Assembly (NCBI RefSeq): GCF_017643475.1
Contig: NZ_JAEPNI010000001.1
Coordinates: 930,001-994,000, forward strand
Source: Maricaulis sp.
GTDB taxonomy: Bacteria > Pseudomonadota > Alphaproteobacteria > Caulobacterales > Maricaulaceae
Length of the DNA: 64,000 nucleotides
Direction: 5' to 3'
Part shown: positions 17,720-26,578 of the stretch, piece after piece
Layout: every line of letters begins with the position of its first letter
How positions within the stretch are numbered: the stretch's first letter is position 1
Position numbers and translations under genes: made by a program
Notes under the pieces: model-generated
Database searches by the model: none
Seen by the model: the letters and a program-made list of their open reading frames with translations, nothing else
What the model was told of the DNA's origin: nothing

Positions 17720-19576
17720 ATGCGTTTAGGTGAAGACTTCATTGACGAGATCAAGGCGCGGATCCGCCTGTCCGATATAGTCGGGCGGTCGGTTCAGCTC
17801 AAGCGCCAGGGTCGCGAGTTTGTCGGCCTGTCTCCGTTCAAGAAGGAGCGCACGCCCTCTTTCTACGTCAATGACGAGAAACGTTTTTATCACTGCTTTG
17901 CCTCGGGCAAGCATGGTGATGCGTTTTCCTGGCTGGAAGAGATGGAAGGCCTGTCCTTCATGGAAGCCGCCGAGCGGCTGGCGGGCGAGGCGGGGCTGAG
18001 CCTGCCGGCGCCGGATCCGCAGGCCGCCGAACGCACCCAGCATCGCAAATCCCTGGTCGAGTGGATGGAGACGGCACACGCCTTCTATCTGCGCGCCCTG
18101 AAAAGCCCGGCCGCCGCCCATGCGGTGGAGTATCTGAAGGGGCGCGGGCTGACCGGCCAGGATTGTGTGAAATTCGGCATTGGCTATGCGCCGGACGGGC
18201 GCACGGCGCTGAAGGATGAGCTGGTCACGGCAGGCGCGCCGATTGGCGATCTGATCGAATGCGGCCTGCTGATCGAGCCAGACAATGGCTCGCCCTATGA
18301 CCGGTTCCGCGACCGCATCATGTTCCCGATCCATGATCCGCGCGGGCGGCTCGTCGGTTTTGGTGGTCGGGCCCTTTCGAAAGAGGCGCGAGCGAAATAT
18401 CTCAACTCGCCGGAGACCTCGATCTTCCACAAGGGCTCCATGCTCTACAACTTCCCCAATGCCCGCCGCGCGGCATCTGATCCCAAGGCGGGCGTGAAGG
18501 GGCTGATCGTGGCGGAGGGTTATCTCGATGTGATCGCGCTGGACCGGGCCGGGATGAGCCAGGGGGTGGCGCCAATGGGTACGGCGATCACCGAGGAGCA
18601 GCTGAACCTGCTCTGGCGGGCCGGCGGCGAGCCGGTCATGTGTCTGGATGGCGATAGCGCCGGTCGCGCTGCAGCGCTGAAAGCCGCCGATCGCGCCCTG
18701 CCGCACCTGGAACCGGGTCGGACGCTGCGTTTTGCCTTCATGCCCGATGGCAAGGACCCGGACGATGTCCTGCGCGATGAAGGTGCGCGCGCGCTGTCCG
18801 AACTGCTGGAGGACACCCGCTCGCTGGTCGACCTTTTGTGGGAGCGGGAGGTGGATCACGAGCCGCTGACCGATCCCGATCGCCGCGCCAGTTTCCGCAA
18901 GCGTATCCGGGCGCTGGTCAACCAGATCGCCAATGGTGACGTGAAAGAGGAATACCGCAACGAGTTCGACCGCCGCATGGAAGCCATGTTCGGCACGCCG
19001 GCGCGCAAGGGCGGGCGCGGTGAGTGGCAGGGCGGGCGTCGCAAGATCAATCAGGGTGCATCCCTGTCGCTGAAAAAACGCATGGGCAGCCAGATGGACA
19101 AGGCGTCGATGCGCCAGGCCATTCCCAATCCGAACGGTCGATCACTGCTGCTGGCACTGATCGAATACCCCGATCTGGTCGATGAATTGATCGAAGAAAT
19201 TGCGTTAATTTCCTTCGGCGCGCTTGACAATTTACGTGACGCTGTCCTAGACGCGTGCTCTCTCGGACCGGCTGTGTCTTCCAGCGAGCTTCAGGCAGAG
19301 CTTCTGTCGCGCGGATTTGCGCAAGATTTAAAACGCTTGGAAGGCAATCGGGGGCCCATGCGGGCGAGTATTGGTGGAGCAGACGCTTCAGTCTCGGTGA
19401 AGGTCGGGGCTTGGAGGCGGCTGTGTTCTGTCTATATGAGACAAAGTGGCAGCCAGGAGCAGCGAAACGAACTTCGCGCACTTGCAGAGAGAAAAATTAC
19501 CGAGAATGATTCCGAAAGCGTTCGAAGCATCAGCGAAGCCTATCGCCGTGAGAACGCCAAGGATGAAACCGAATAG
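17720..19576 (+). CDS. dnaG: DNA primase
   Basis: A 618-residue primase that makes RNA primers at the replication fork. The N-terminal domain starts with FIDEIKARIRLSDIVGRSV; the TOPRIM region is seen in GLIVAEGYLDVIALDRAG, MGTAITEEQL and MCLDGDSAGRAAALKA (catalytic Glu and DxD). The zinc-ribbon region reads GLSPFKKERTPSF and YHCFASGKHGD: of the four classical zinc ligands only one Cys appears to remain. The C-terminal 150 residues form the helicase-binding part. It is followed 45 bases later by rpoD, giving the usual macromolecular synthesis arrangement. Confidence 0.97.
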   Translation: MRLGEDFIDEIKARIRLSDIVGRSVQLKRQGREFVGLSPFKKERTPSFYVNDEKRFYHCFASGKHGDAFSWLEEMEGLSFMEAAERLAGEAGLSLPAPDPQAAERTQHRKSLVEWMETAHAFYLRALKSPAAAHAVEYLKGRGLTGQDCVKFGIGYAPDGRTALKDELVTAGAPIGDLIECGLLIEPDNGSPYDRFRDRIMFPIHDPRGRLVGFGGRALSKEARAKYLNSPETSIFHKGSMLYNFPNARRAASDPKAGVKGLIVAEGYLDVIALDRAGMSQGVAPMGTAITEEQLNLLWRAGGEPVMCLDGDSAGRAAALKAADRALPHLEPGRTLRFAFMPDGKDPDDVLRDEGARALSELLEDTRSLVDLLWEREVDHEPLTDPDRRASFRKRIRALVNQIANGDVKEEYRNEFDRRMEAMFGTPARKGGRGEWQGGRRKINQGASLSLKKRMGSQMDKASMRQAIPNPNGRSLLLALIEYPDLVDELIEEIALISFGALDNLRDAVLDACSLGPAVSSSELQAELLSRGFAQDLKRLEGNRGPMRASIGGADASVSVKVGAWRRLCSVYMRQSGSQEQRNELRALAERKITENDSESVRSISEAYRRENAKDETE

Positions 19577-19621
19577 CAATCAAATCGCGCATGGATCCCC
19601 ATGCGACCAGGGACGATTTAG

Positions 19622-21670
19622 ATGACAAAACCGGCCGAAGCCAACGACGCATCGGAATCACAGGATGGTCCGCTCCTCGATCTGACGGACCAGACAGTCA
19701 AGAACTTCATCAAAGCTGCCAAGAAGCGCGGCTATGTCACGCATGAAGAGCTGAACAATGTTCTGCCTTCGGAAGAGTTCTCTTCCGAGCAGATCGAGGA
19801 TGTTCTCGCTCAGCTGTCCGAAATGGGCATCAATGTCATCGACAAGGATGAAGACGCCGAAGAAGACAATGGCGACAACAATGCCGAGGGCAGTGACAGC
19901 AAGGCTGTTGCCACGACCAGCGGTACCAAGGCTGTCGTTACCGGCCAGAATACCGGCTCGTCCGCAGATCGTACCGATGATCCGGTGCGCATGTATCTGC
20001 GCGAGATGGGCTCGGTCGAGCTTCTGTCCCGCGAGGGCGAGATCGCCATCGCCAAACGCATCGAGGCCGGCCGCAATGCGATGATCCGCGGCCTCTGCGA
20101 AAGCCCGCTGACCTTCGAGGCCATCATGGTCTGGCGTGATGAGCTGCAGGAAGGCCAGGTCCTTCTGCGCGACATCATCGACCTGGATGCCACCTATGGC
20201 GGCCAGAACGCTGCCGAAGAGGGCGAGGACGGCGAAGAGGGCGAGACGGCTGAAGGCGAGACACCGGTCCCGGGTGCAGCGCCGGGTGCCAAGCCCGCCT
20301 CCGAGGATGAGGAAGAAAAGCCGAAATCCGAAGACGGTGAAGAAGGCGACGAGGGTGAAGAGGGCGAAAGCTCTGATGACGACGATGATGATGATGACGG
20401 CGCAGCCCTCTCGCTTTCCGCAATGGAAGCCGAGCTGCGTGACGGCGTCATGGAAACGCTCGATCACATCGCCTCTGACTTTGCCAAGTTCCGCAAGCTG
20501 CAGGACAAGCTCGTTGCCGCGCGCATCGAAGGCAAGGACCTGACCAAGCAGAGCCGCGAGAAGTACGAGGAGACCCAGAACTCCATCGTCACCAACCTCA
20601 ATACGATGCACCTCAACAATGCGCGTATCGAGGCCCTGGTCGAACAGCTTTATGCGATCAACAAGGAACGCATGTCGCTGGAAGGCAAGCTGCTGCGTAT
20701 GGCCGACGCCCATGGCGTGCCGCGTGCCCAGTTCATGGACAGCTATTTCGGTAACGAGCTGAGCCCGGACTGGCCGCAATCCATGGCTGGCACGTCGAAA
20801 GCCTGGGATCGCTTTATCGAGCGTGAACTGGCCGACGCCAATGTCATCCGTGACGACATCGCCGAACTGACCCAGCGCGCCGGCGTTCCGATCGAGGATC
20901 TGCGCCGTATCGTTCGCACGGTCCAGAAGGGCGAGCGCGAGGCCCGCGTGGCCAAGAAGGAAATGGTCGAGGCAAACCTGCGTCTCGTGATTTCCATCGC
21001 CAAGAAATACACCAATCGCGGCCTGCAATTCCTGGATCTCATCCAGGAGGGCAATATCGGCCTGATGAAGGCCGTCGACAAATTCGAATATCGCCGCGGT
21101 TACAAGTTCTCGACCTATGCCACCTGGTGGATCCGCCAGGCCATTACCCGCTCCATCGCGGACCAGGCGCGCACCATCCGTATTCCGGTGCACATGATCG
21201 AGACCATCAACAAGATCGTCCGCACCAGCCGTCAGATGCTGCACGAGATCGGTCGCGAGCCGACGCCGGAAGAACTTGCTGAAAAGCTCGCCATGCCGCT
21301 CGAGAAGGTGCGCAAGGTGATGAAGATCGCCAAGGAGCCGATCTCGCTGGAAACGCCGATCGGTGACGAGGAAGACAGCCATCTCGGTGATTTCATCGAG
21401 GACAAGAACGCTGTCCTGCCGATCGATGCGGCTATCCAGTCCAACCTGCGGGAAACCACGACCCGCGTACTGGCGTCCCTGACCCCGCGTGAGGAACGTG
21501 TCCTGCGCATGCGTTTCGGCATCGGCATGAATACCGACCACACGCTGGAAGAAGTCGGCCAGCAATTCTCGGTCACCCGCGAACGTATCCGCCAGATCGA
21601 AGCCAAGGCCCTGCGCAAGCTCAAACACCCGAGCCGTTCGCGTAAGCTGCGGAGCTTCCTGGATAACTGA
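19622..21670 (+). CDS. rpoD: Primary RNA polymerase sigma factor RpoD (sigma-70)
   Basis: A 682-residue housekeeping sigma factor. Region 1.1 lies at 20-80 and region 1.2 starts at [21 protein letters not shown]. Region 2 has [34 protein letters not shown] and [21 protein letters not shown], region 3 has [15 protein letters not shown], and region 4 has [30 protein letters not shown]. Residues of about 197-261 form a strongly acidic low-complexity insert with eight consecutive Asp, within the non-conserved region. It ends in a terminator and is flanked by a parDE module on each side of the dnaG-rpoD pair. Confidence 0.98.
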   Translation: MTKPAEANDASESQDGPLLDLTDQTVKNFIKAAKKRGYVTHEELNNVLPSEEFSSEQIEDVLAQLSEMGINVIDKDEDAEEDNGDNNAEGSDSKAVATTSGTKAVVTGQNTGSSADRTDDPVRMYLREMGSVELLSREGEIAIAKRIEAGRNAMIRGLCESPLTFEAIMVWRDELQEGQVLLRDIIDLDATYGGQNAAEEGEDGEEGETAEGETPVPGAAPGAKPASEDEEEKPKSEDGEEGDEGEEGESSDDDDDDDDGAALSLSAMEAELRDGVMETLDHIASDFAKFRKLQDKLVAARIEGKDLTKQSREKYEETQNSIVTNLNTMHLNNARIEALVEQLYAINKERMSLEGKLLRMADAHGVPRAQFMDSYFGNELSPDWPQSMAGTSKAWDRFIERELADANVIRDDIAELTQRAGVPIEDLRRIVRTVQKGEREARVAKKEMVEANLRLVISIAKKYTNRGLQFLDLIQEGNIGLMKAVDKFEYRRGYKFSTYATWWIRQAITRSIADQARTIRIPVHMIETINKIVRTSRQMLHEIGREPTPEELAEKLAMPLEKVRKVMKIAKEPISLETPIGDEEDSHLGDFIEDKNAVLPIDAAIQSNLRETTTRVLASLTPREERVLRMRFGIGMNTDHTLEEVGQQFSVTRERIRQIEAKALRKLKHPSRSRKLRSFLDN

Positions 21671-21733
21671 TCGCCAGACGCACCGCGCCAGCGATCATCC
21701 CGGATCCGTTCCGGGGTCTGGAACAGAAGAAAG

Positions 21734-21760
21734 CCGGGCCCGATTGGGTCCGGTTTTTTT
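21734..21760 (+). terminator. Terminator of rpoD
   Basis: CCGGGCCC and GGGTCCGG form an eight-pair stem (one G-T) with the loop GATT, followed by seven T residues. It lies 63 bases after the rpoD stop codon. Confidence 0.88.
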
Positions 21761-21828
21761 GGTCCGAATTCCCGACAAATTGACAATCCTTGCCAAAAAC
21801 TACACGCTTCTCGCCAAGGAGCTCCGCC

Positions 21829-22068
21829 ATGGCGACGATGAATATCTCTCTTCCGCAAGCGCTCAAGGACTGGGTTGAGGCCCAGGCCGATGCCGGGCTT
21901 TACGCCAATGCATCCGACTATGTGCGCGACCTGATCCGCCGCGATGTCGAGAAACGCGAGAAAACCGAAGCGCTGCGGGTGATGGTCCAGGAGGCCGAGC
22001 AGAGCGGGTTTCGGTCGATGAGCATCGAGGAAATCCAGGCGGAGCTGTGCGCACGCCGGGAGCGGTGA
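21829..22068 (+). CDS. ParD-type antitoxin
   Basis: A 79-residue ribbon-helix-helix antitoxin: [20 protein letters not shown] followed by [20 protein letters not shown], the classic ParD pattern. The start at 21829 follows AAGGAG; an upstream in-frame ATG at 21790 has no ribosome site. It overlaps the next gene by GTGA, exactly like the other parD in this window. Expected to repress its own operon and neutralise the adjacent ParE. Confidence 0.93.
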   Translation: MATMNISLPQALKDWVEAQADAGLYANASDYVRDLIRRDVEKREKTEALRVMVQEAEQSGFRSMSIEEIQAELCARRER

Positions 22069-22349
22069 AGGTCGAAATCGCCGAAGCAGCGCTTGATGAT
22101 CTGGAAGCGCTCTACCTTGATGGCGCGTTGAAGTTTGGAGCAGCGCGGGCCGAACGTTACCAGGTCGAACTCGTGGACAGTTTCCAGAAACTGATCGATT
22201 ATCCGCGCTCAAGGCCGGAGCATCCGGCCATTGGTTGTGGTGTCAGGCTGTTGCGATTTCGCGCGCACATAATCCTGTACCGCATAGCAGGCGCCCGCAT
22301 CGAAATCCTGCGCATTCGCCATGCCCATGAAGACTGGAAGGACCCGTAA
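22065..22349 (+). CDS. ParE-type toxin (RelE/ParE superfamily)
   Basis: A 94-residue toxin starting at the GTG that overlaps parD. Family features are [38 protein letters not shown] and the C-terminal [14 protein letters not shown] followed by [13 protein letters not shown]. ParE toxins poison DNA gyrase. It is intact, unlike the copy at 17259-17579. The reading of GTG as start is preferred over the ATG at 22047 because that lies inside parD. Confidence 0.9.
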   Translation: MKVEIAEAALDDLEALYLDGALKFGAARAERYQVELVDSFQKLIDYPRSRPEHPAIGCGVRLLRFRAHIILYRIAGARIEILRIRHAHEDWKDP

Positions 22350-22351
22350 CC

Positions 22352-22885
22352 ATGCTCACTGCCCTGCTGGTCCAGGATACTCCGGTCGTTCAGCCGTTCG
22401 AGGTCCAGGGTTTTCGCACGACCCAGACCATCACCATCGAGGCACCGCGTGATGAGGTCTGGGAGGCTGCGACCGGGGATGTATCGCCCTGGTGGGATCA
22501 CACCTTCAAGGCTGACCGGGTGGAGCTGATCATCGAGCCGGAGTTTGGCGGGCGGTTCTATGAGCGTTTCCGTGATGGCGAGGATAGTGGCGCCCTGCAT
22601 GCGGACATCATCTATGTCGATGCGCCGTCCGAGCTGCGCATGCATGGTCCGCTGGGGCTGTCGGGGCGGTCTTATGACTTGGTGATCGGCTGGACGCTGG
22701 AAGAGGCCGATGCCGAGACGACAAGTTTCACAGTCGACCTGTCCATGCATGGTGAGATCGATGCGGAACTGGCGGGCGTGGTGCATGGCGTGTGGACGCA
22801 TTTCATTGCCGGCCGTCTGAAAACCTATCTCGAAGCCGACTGTCACCTGACGCCGGACGAGCCCTGCGCGGCTCTTGACGGCTAG
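22352..22885 (+). CDS. SRPBCC-family protein
   Basis: A 177-residue protein of the START/SRPBCC (Bet v1-like, AHSA1-related) fold. Features are FRTTQTITIEAPRDEVWEAATGDVSPWWDHTF at the first strand and helix, FGGRFYERFRDGED, and a long C-terminal helix. Such proteins bind hydrophobic ligands; the ligand here is unknown. It starts two bases after the parE stop and so may be read with the toxin. Its stop codon overlaps that of the convergent LysR gene in CTAG. Confidence 0.82.
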   Translation: MLTALLVQDTPVVQPFEVQGFRTTQTITIEAPRDEVWEAATGDVSPWWDHTFKADRVELIIEPEFGGRFYERFRDGEDSGALHADIIYVDAPSELRMHGPLGLSGRSYDLVIGWTLEEADAETTSFTVDLSMHGEIDAELAGVVHGVWTHFIAGRLKTYLEADCHLTPDEPCAALDG

Positions 22886-23781
22886 GCCTTCAGCTCGCGT
22901 TCCAGAAACTCCACGAATGCCCGAACCTTGGGCGTGATATGCGCCCTGTGCGGGTAGACGGCCCAGAGCGGGATGGGGTCGCGCTCGTATTCCTCCAGCA
23001 CCACTTCCAGCTCGCCGGAATGGATGTCCTCGCAGCAGAAGAAATCGGGCAGGCGCGCTGCAGCCTTTCCGGCCCGCACAAAATCCATCGACAGGGCACC
23101 GCTATTGCTCTTGACCAGCAGCGGTACGGTGACATCGACCACCCCGTCCTTGCCATCCGGAAAGGGCCAGCGATTGGGGAAGCGCACATTGGAATAGCCC
23201 GTACAGGGAATATCCGTCAGGTCGCGCGGGTGCGTCGGGCGGCCATGTCTGTCCCAGAAGGCCGGCGTGCCGACCACGACACCGCGAAACGCGCCCAGCT
23301 TGCGCGCAATGAGCGAACTGTCCGGCATTTCGCCAATGCGCAGGGCGAGGTCGAAACCCTCACCGATGACGTCGGAGCGCCGGTCATTGAGGTCGATGTC
23401 CAGCTGAACCTCCGGCGCCTGGTCGATGAATTTTGGCAGGATAGGATTGAGGAAGTGGAGCGCATAGCTCATCGGTGCGGCAATTTTCAGCGTACCGTGC
23501 GGCTGGTCGTGTGCTCCGGCAGCGGCGGCTTCGGCCTGGGTCGCCATGTCGACAATCTGTTCCGCCGTCTCGAAATAGGCGCGGCCTTCCTCGGTCAGCG
23601 TGATGGAGCGTGTCGTACGCTGCAGCAGGCGCATGCCCAGGCGTTCTTCCAGGCGGGTGACTTCCTTGGACACATGCGAGGCGGAGCGGCCCAGCGTTTC
23701 GGCGGCCGCGGAAAACCCGCCGCGCCTCACGACTTCCACGAAGACCGGAATCCCGTCGAGCAATTTGTCTTTCTGGTCCAT
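22882..23781 (-). CDS. LysR-family transcriptional regulator
   Basis: A 299-residue regulator of normal LysR length. The N-terminal winged helix is FVEVVRRGGFSAAAETLGRSASHVSKEVTRLEERLGMRLLQRTTRSITLTEEG; the rest is the co-inducer domain (GTLKIAAPMSYALHFLNPILPKF, LALRIGEMPDSSLIARKLG). It resembles the group with aromatic or quinone-responsive members, but the effector cannot be read. Target genes are unknown; the plus-strand neighbour is convergent, not divergent, so the usual clue is missing. Confidence 0.95.
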   Translation of the reverse strand: MDQKDKLLDGIPVFVEVVRRGGFSAAAETLGRSASHVSKEVTRLEERLGMRLLQRTTRSITLTEEGRAYFETAEQIVDMATQAEAAAAGAHDQPHGTLKIAAPMSYALHFLNPILPKFIDQAPEVQLDIDLNDRRSDVIGEGFDLALRIGEMPDSSLIARKLGAFRGVVVGTPAFWDRHGRPTHPRDLTDIPCTGYSNVRFPNRWPFPDGKDGVVDVTVPLLVKSNSGALSMDFVRAGKAAARLPDFFCCEDIHSGELEVVLEEYERDPIPLWAVYPHRAHITPKVRAFVEFLERELKA

Positions 23782-23851
23782 GCACCTCTCCCTTGTTCGA
23801 CCGGATAGGCCGAAGCGGGGCCGGGCTCAAGCCCTTGACGGGAAAGTCGGC

Positions 23852-24418
23852 TCAGATCTTTTCGGCGATCTTGATGACGGTGCGGCAGCCGGTCTTGATG
23901 AAGGCGGACAGCAGGGGATACCCCGCAGCGTCACGCGCCCCTTCCTCGACGGCGAGATCATGGTGCGCGATCTCTTCCTCGCGGAATTTCGTGAACAGGT
24001 CTGCCAGCTCGTCCTCGCCCATCGCGCGCAGTTCGGTGATCTGGCTGGCGTAATGCTGTTCGATGACGCTCTCGACGGCTTCGGTACAGGCATGTGCCGC
24101 GCGCTCGCCCATCAGGGCCGTGGCTGCGCCCAGGGCCTGGCCGGCGACATTCCAGATCGGCGCCAGCGCTGTTGGCCGGGCCTTGTGTTTGAAGATCAGA
24201 TCATCAAACGCATCGAGATGGGCCTGTTCGTCCGCTTCCATCTCTTCAAGCTGGTTGGCGATGCGCGCCTTGTGCGGCAGCTTATCGAAAATCGCGCGCT
24301 GGCCGCGATAGATTGCGACTGCGCCATACTCGCCGGCATGATCCACGCGGATCATTTCCTGGATACGGTCCGGATTGCGGCGCTTGCCGGGCAGGGGGAT
24401 GGCGCGTGTGTCGTTCAT
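23852..24418 (-). CDS. coq7: Demethoxyubiquinone hydroxylase (Coq7 family)
   Basis: A 188-residue di-iron protein that catalyses a late hydroxylation of ubiquinone synthesis. Two ferritin-like repeats carry the metal ligands: VDHAGEYGAVAIYRGQ, EMEADEQAHLDAF, ERAAHACTEAVESVIEQHY and FREEEIAHHDLA. It is immediately downstream of dsbB on the same strand (2 bases between the genes), and both link to the respiratory quinone pool, since DsbB passes electrons to quinone. Confidence 0.94.
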   Translation of the reverse strand: MNDTRAIPLPGKRRNPDRIQEMIRVDHAGEYGAVAIYRGQRAIFDKLPHKARIANQLEEMEADEQAHLDAFDDLIFKHKARPTALAPIWNVAGQALGAATALMGERAAHACTEAVESVIEQHYASQITELRAMGEDELADLFTKFREEEIAHHDLAVEEGARDAAGYPLLSAFIKTGCRTVIKIAEKI

Positions 24419-24420
24419 GA

Positions 24421-24951
24421 TCAGGCCTGTTTCAGACCGCGATAGCCGACAAAGATCGATACGCCAGCCATCGCCAGGGAGATGATGGCATTGTAACCGG
24501 CCATCGAGATGCCGAACAGCGTCCAGCTGGCCTCGTCACACATCGGCACGATGGACCGGCCATTCAAGGCGTCCATGATGGAGCTGACATCGACCGTTCC
24601 GATCGCGCCGGTGGTACAGGAGGCGGGACCGGCCCACCAGTCGTATTCGATACCTGCATGCCAGCCGGCAAATCCGGCGGAATAAAGCAGGACGGCTGCG
24701 ACGGCGTAAATCACATAGGGCGCAAACCGCGCCAGGCCCGGGCGCATGATCAGGCCGATGCCACTGGCAAGGCCCAGTGCAATCACCGCCATGTGGATAT
24801 AGCGCTGGTCGTAACACAGGGCACACGGCAGATACTTGCCGATATACTCAAACCCCCACGCGCCAAGCAGCATGGCCAGGGAGAAACCGGCCATGATCAG
24901 AGGCCAGCGCGTCAGCGGGAATTGGGACAGAACAGGCGTCATGAAGGACAT
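24421..24951 (-). CDS. dsbB: Disulfide bond formation protein B
   Basis: A 176-residue inner-membrane protein with four hydrophobic segments. The first active pair is in YLPCALCYDQRYIH (CxxC after the first helix). The second periplasmic pair is formed by the Cys in GPASCTTGAIG and that in SIVPMCDEASW. DsbB reoxidises DsbA and hands electrons to ubiquinone. It sits directly upstream of coq7 and is likely co-transcribed with it. Confidence 0.92.
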   Translation of the reverse strand: MSFMTPVLSQFPLTRWPLIMAGFSLAMLLGAWGFEYIGKYLPCALCYDQRYIHMAVIALGLASGIGLIMRPGLARFAPYVIYAVAAVLLYSAGFAGWHAGIEYDWWAGPASCTTGAIGTVDVSSIMDALNGRSIVPMCDEASWTLFGISMAGYNAIISLAMAGVSIFVGYRGLKQA

Positions 24952-24997
24952 ATTTGCGGACCTTTACTCTACTCGCACCGCGACAAGAGCGCGCACG

Positions 24998-25642
24998 TCA
25001 GGCCTCGGCCCGACCGAGCAGGCCGCGGATGAAGTCCTTGAGTACGTCGATAGCGGCGTCCCCGAAAAATAAAAAAAGCGTCATCAGGAGCGCAATCCAT
25101 GCAAGGCCGAGCAGGAGCCCGCCCAGAACCAGCAGCCCGTCGCGGGTCAGCAGCCCCAGAGCTGCAATCGCCAGGGCGATGCCCGGCGTCGTATTGGTGG
25201 CCGGCAGCGGCACCAGGATCGATGCGCAGAACAGGATGAAGACGACGCCGACCAGGCGCTCTGCTGTGGGACCGGACAGCCAGGTCAGACGCGGCCGGGC
25301 CAGAGCTTCCAGCCAGCCAAACCATTTGCGCCCGCCTTGCGCCATACGCTCCAGCCCGGCCTTGTCCAGGCGGCGGGTCTTGAACTTGGATGGCAGCCAC
25401 GGCTCTTCCCGTCCCAGCGCCATCTGCGCCGACAACGCCATCATCGGCAGGGCCATGACCTGCGGCACGCCATAGAGAAAGGGAATCGAGATCGGCAAAG
25501 CCATCGCGAACAGGATCACCCCGAACGCCCGCTCGCCCAGCGCATCAAAGAAATCACCCAATGTCATGCCCTTATCGGGAGCGGCGGTGGCAATGTCCTC
25601 AAGCGCGCTGATAAGGCCAAGTTTTTCCGATGTTTCGGTCAA
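24998..25642 (-). CDS. exoD: ExoD-family exopolysaccharide synthesis protein
   Basis: A membrane protein of the ExoD family, 214 residues from the TTG start at 25642. Typical features are TLGDFFDALGERAFGVILFAMALPISIP and several hydrophobic stretches in the second half. ExoD is linked to exopolysaccharide production and alkali tolerance in rhizobia, with an unclear molecular role. I prefer the TTG start because GAGG lies eight bases upstream and the family begins there; an ATG at 25702 would add 20 residues but has no ribosome site. Confidence 0.85.
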   Translation of the reverse strand: MTETSEKLGLISALEDIATAAPDKGMTLGDFFDALGERAFGVILFAMALPISIPFLYGVPQVMALPMMALSAQMALGREEPWLPSKFKTRRLDKAGLERMAQGGRKWFGWLEALARPRLTWLSGPTAERLVGVVFILFCASILVPLPATNTTPGIALAIAALGLLTRDGLLVLGGLLLGLAWIALLMTLFLFFGDAAIDVLKDFIRGLLGRAEA

Positions 25643-25759
25643 TCGTCCATCCTCGAGATCCGGGCTGACACTAGCTGCGTCCAAACGGTGCGTCGAGCGC
25701 ATAGAGTCGTTGACTTTTCAGGGCCCAATCGGCAGCTTGCGCCTCCGCTCGTGAAGCGA

Positions 25760-25844
25760 GCCCCTGTGGCGGAATTGGTAGACGCGACGGATTCAAAATC
25801 CGTTTCCGCAAGGAGTGTCAGTTCGAGTCTGACCAGGGGCACCA
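25760..25844 (+). tRNA. tRNA-Leu (anticodon CAA)
   Basis: The acceptor arms GCCCCTG and CAGGGGC pair fully, the anticodon stem ACGGA/TCCGT encloses the loop TTCAAAA with anticodon CAA, the T arm contains GTTCGAGTC, and an extended variable arm as in leucine tRNAs is present. The 3' CCA is encoded. Confidence 0.97.
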
Positions 25845-26578
25845 CTTTTTGATCTCACGCCAACTCGCTGCGCTCGTGGCTCCGATGGGGCGGCCTGACC
25901 GGCCGGCGCGCGGTCGCGCTTGCGACGCCATTGGCGTCGGGTGGAACGCGCTTTTCCTCCCCCTCCAGGGGGAGGTGTCCCGAAGGGGCGGAGGGGGAAC
26001 ACCAAAACCCCCACGATCTCGCGATCTGGAGTGAGAGGCATGCGGAAGGCCGGTTAAACCGGAATGTAGTCTAGAGCAGGGGTTAAGGGCCTCCCGCACA
26101 CGGGTCTGCTGTCTGCCTTGTCCGAAATGACCTGATAGGTCGACAGACGCTCACCGCACATCCACGCCCGAAAAGACTGAGCTCTCGCCTCCCACGACAT
26201 GGATCACGGAAGAGTATGCCTGAGGTTTGAGGGGTAGGGATATCTTCCCCGCAAGCGGGGAAGTGGGCTCGCCGTAGCCAAGGGCGAAGGTGAGGTCGAA
26301 GGGGGTGCGAACGCCAGTGAGCACTAAACCTCCGGGCTTCGCCCTCCGGCCCCTCCGTCCCTTCGGGACACCTCCCCGGTGGGGAGGATAAGGCCATCGG
26401 GCGCTGTTGTTTTCATCCTTTCCCTTGATGGGAAAGGTCCCTCCGTAGCCTTGGCGTAGGAGGGGGATAGGGTGCGGCCCGACAGGGCCCACTTAAAACC
26501 GCGCCTCATGGCGCGCACCTACTCCACAGCCGGGGCGAGCAGTGCTAGCGTCGTGCGCGTTGCGAGTCTGTCGGGGAG
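25845..26578. repeat. Repeat-rich non-coding block after tRNA-Leu
   Basis: A 734-base stretch without a credible gene; the open frames across it have no start signals and reflect repetitive sequence. It contains a series of short hairpins: 25924-25938 (GACGCCA/TGGCGTC), 25956-25975 (CCTCCCCCT/AGGGGGAGG), 26244-26263 (CTTCCCCGC/GCGGGGAAG) and about 26416-26434 (CTTTCCC/GGGAAAG), plus copy B of the dispersed repeat. The phrases of the type GGAGGTGTCC or GGACACCTCC recur here and at 16838-16850. Being next to a tRNA, it may mark a former insertion site. Confidence 0.7.
26307..26359 (-). repeat. Dispersed intergenic repeat, copy B
   Basis: The reverse complement of this segment matches 16869-16920, with 17 identical bases at 26307-26323 and most of the following positions also matching. 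The two copies lie about 9.4 kb apart on opposite strands. Confidence 0.8.

Noticed and set aside
19658..21628. A 656-codon minus-strand open frame
   Set aside because: It is antisense to rpoD and has no family motifs or ribosome site.
25793..26518. Several overlapping minus-strand frames in the repeat block
   Set aside because: Low-complexity Arg/Pro/Gly-rich translations without start signals; they follow repeats and partly overlap the tRNA.
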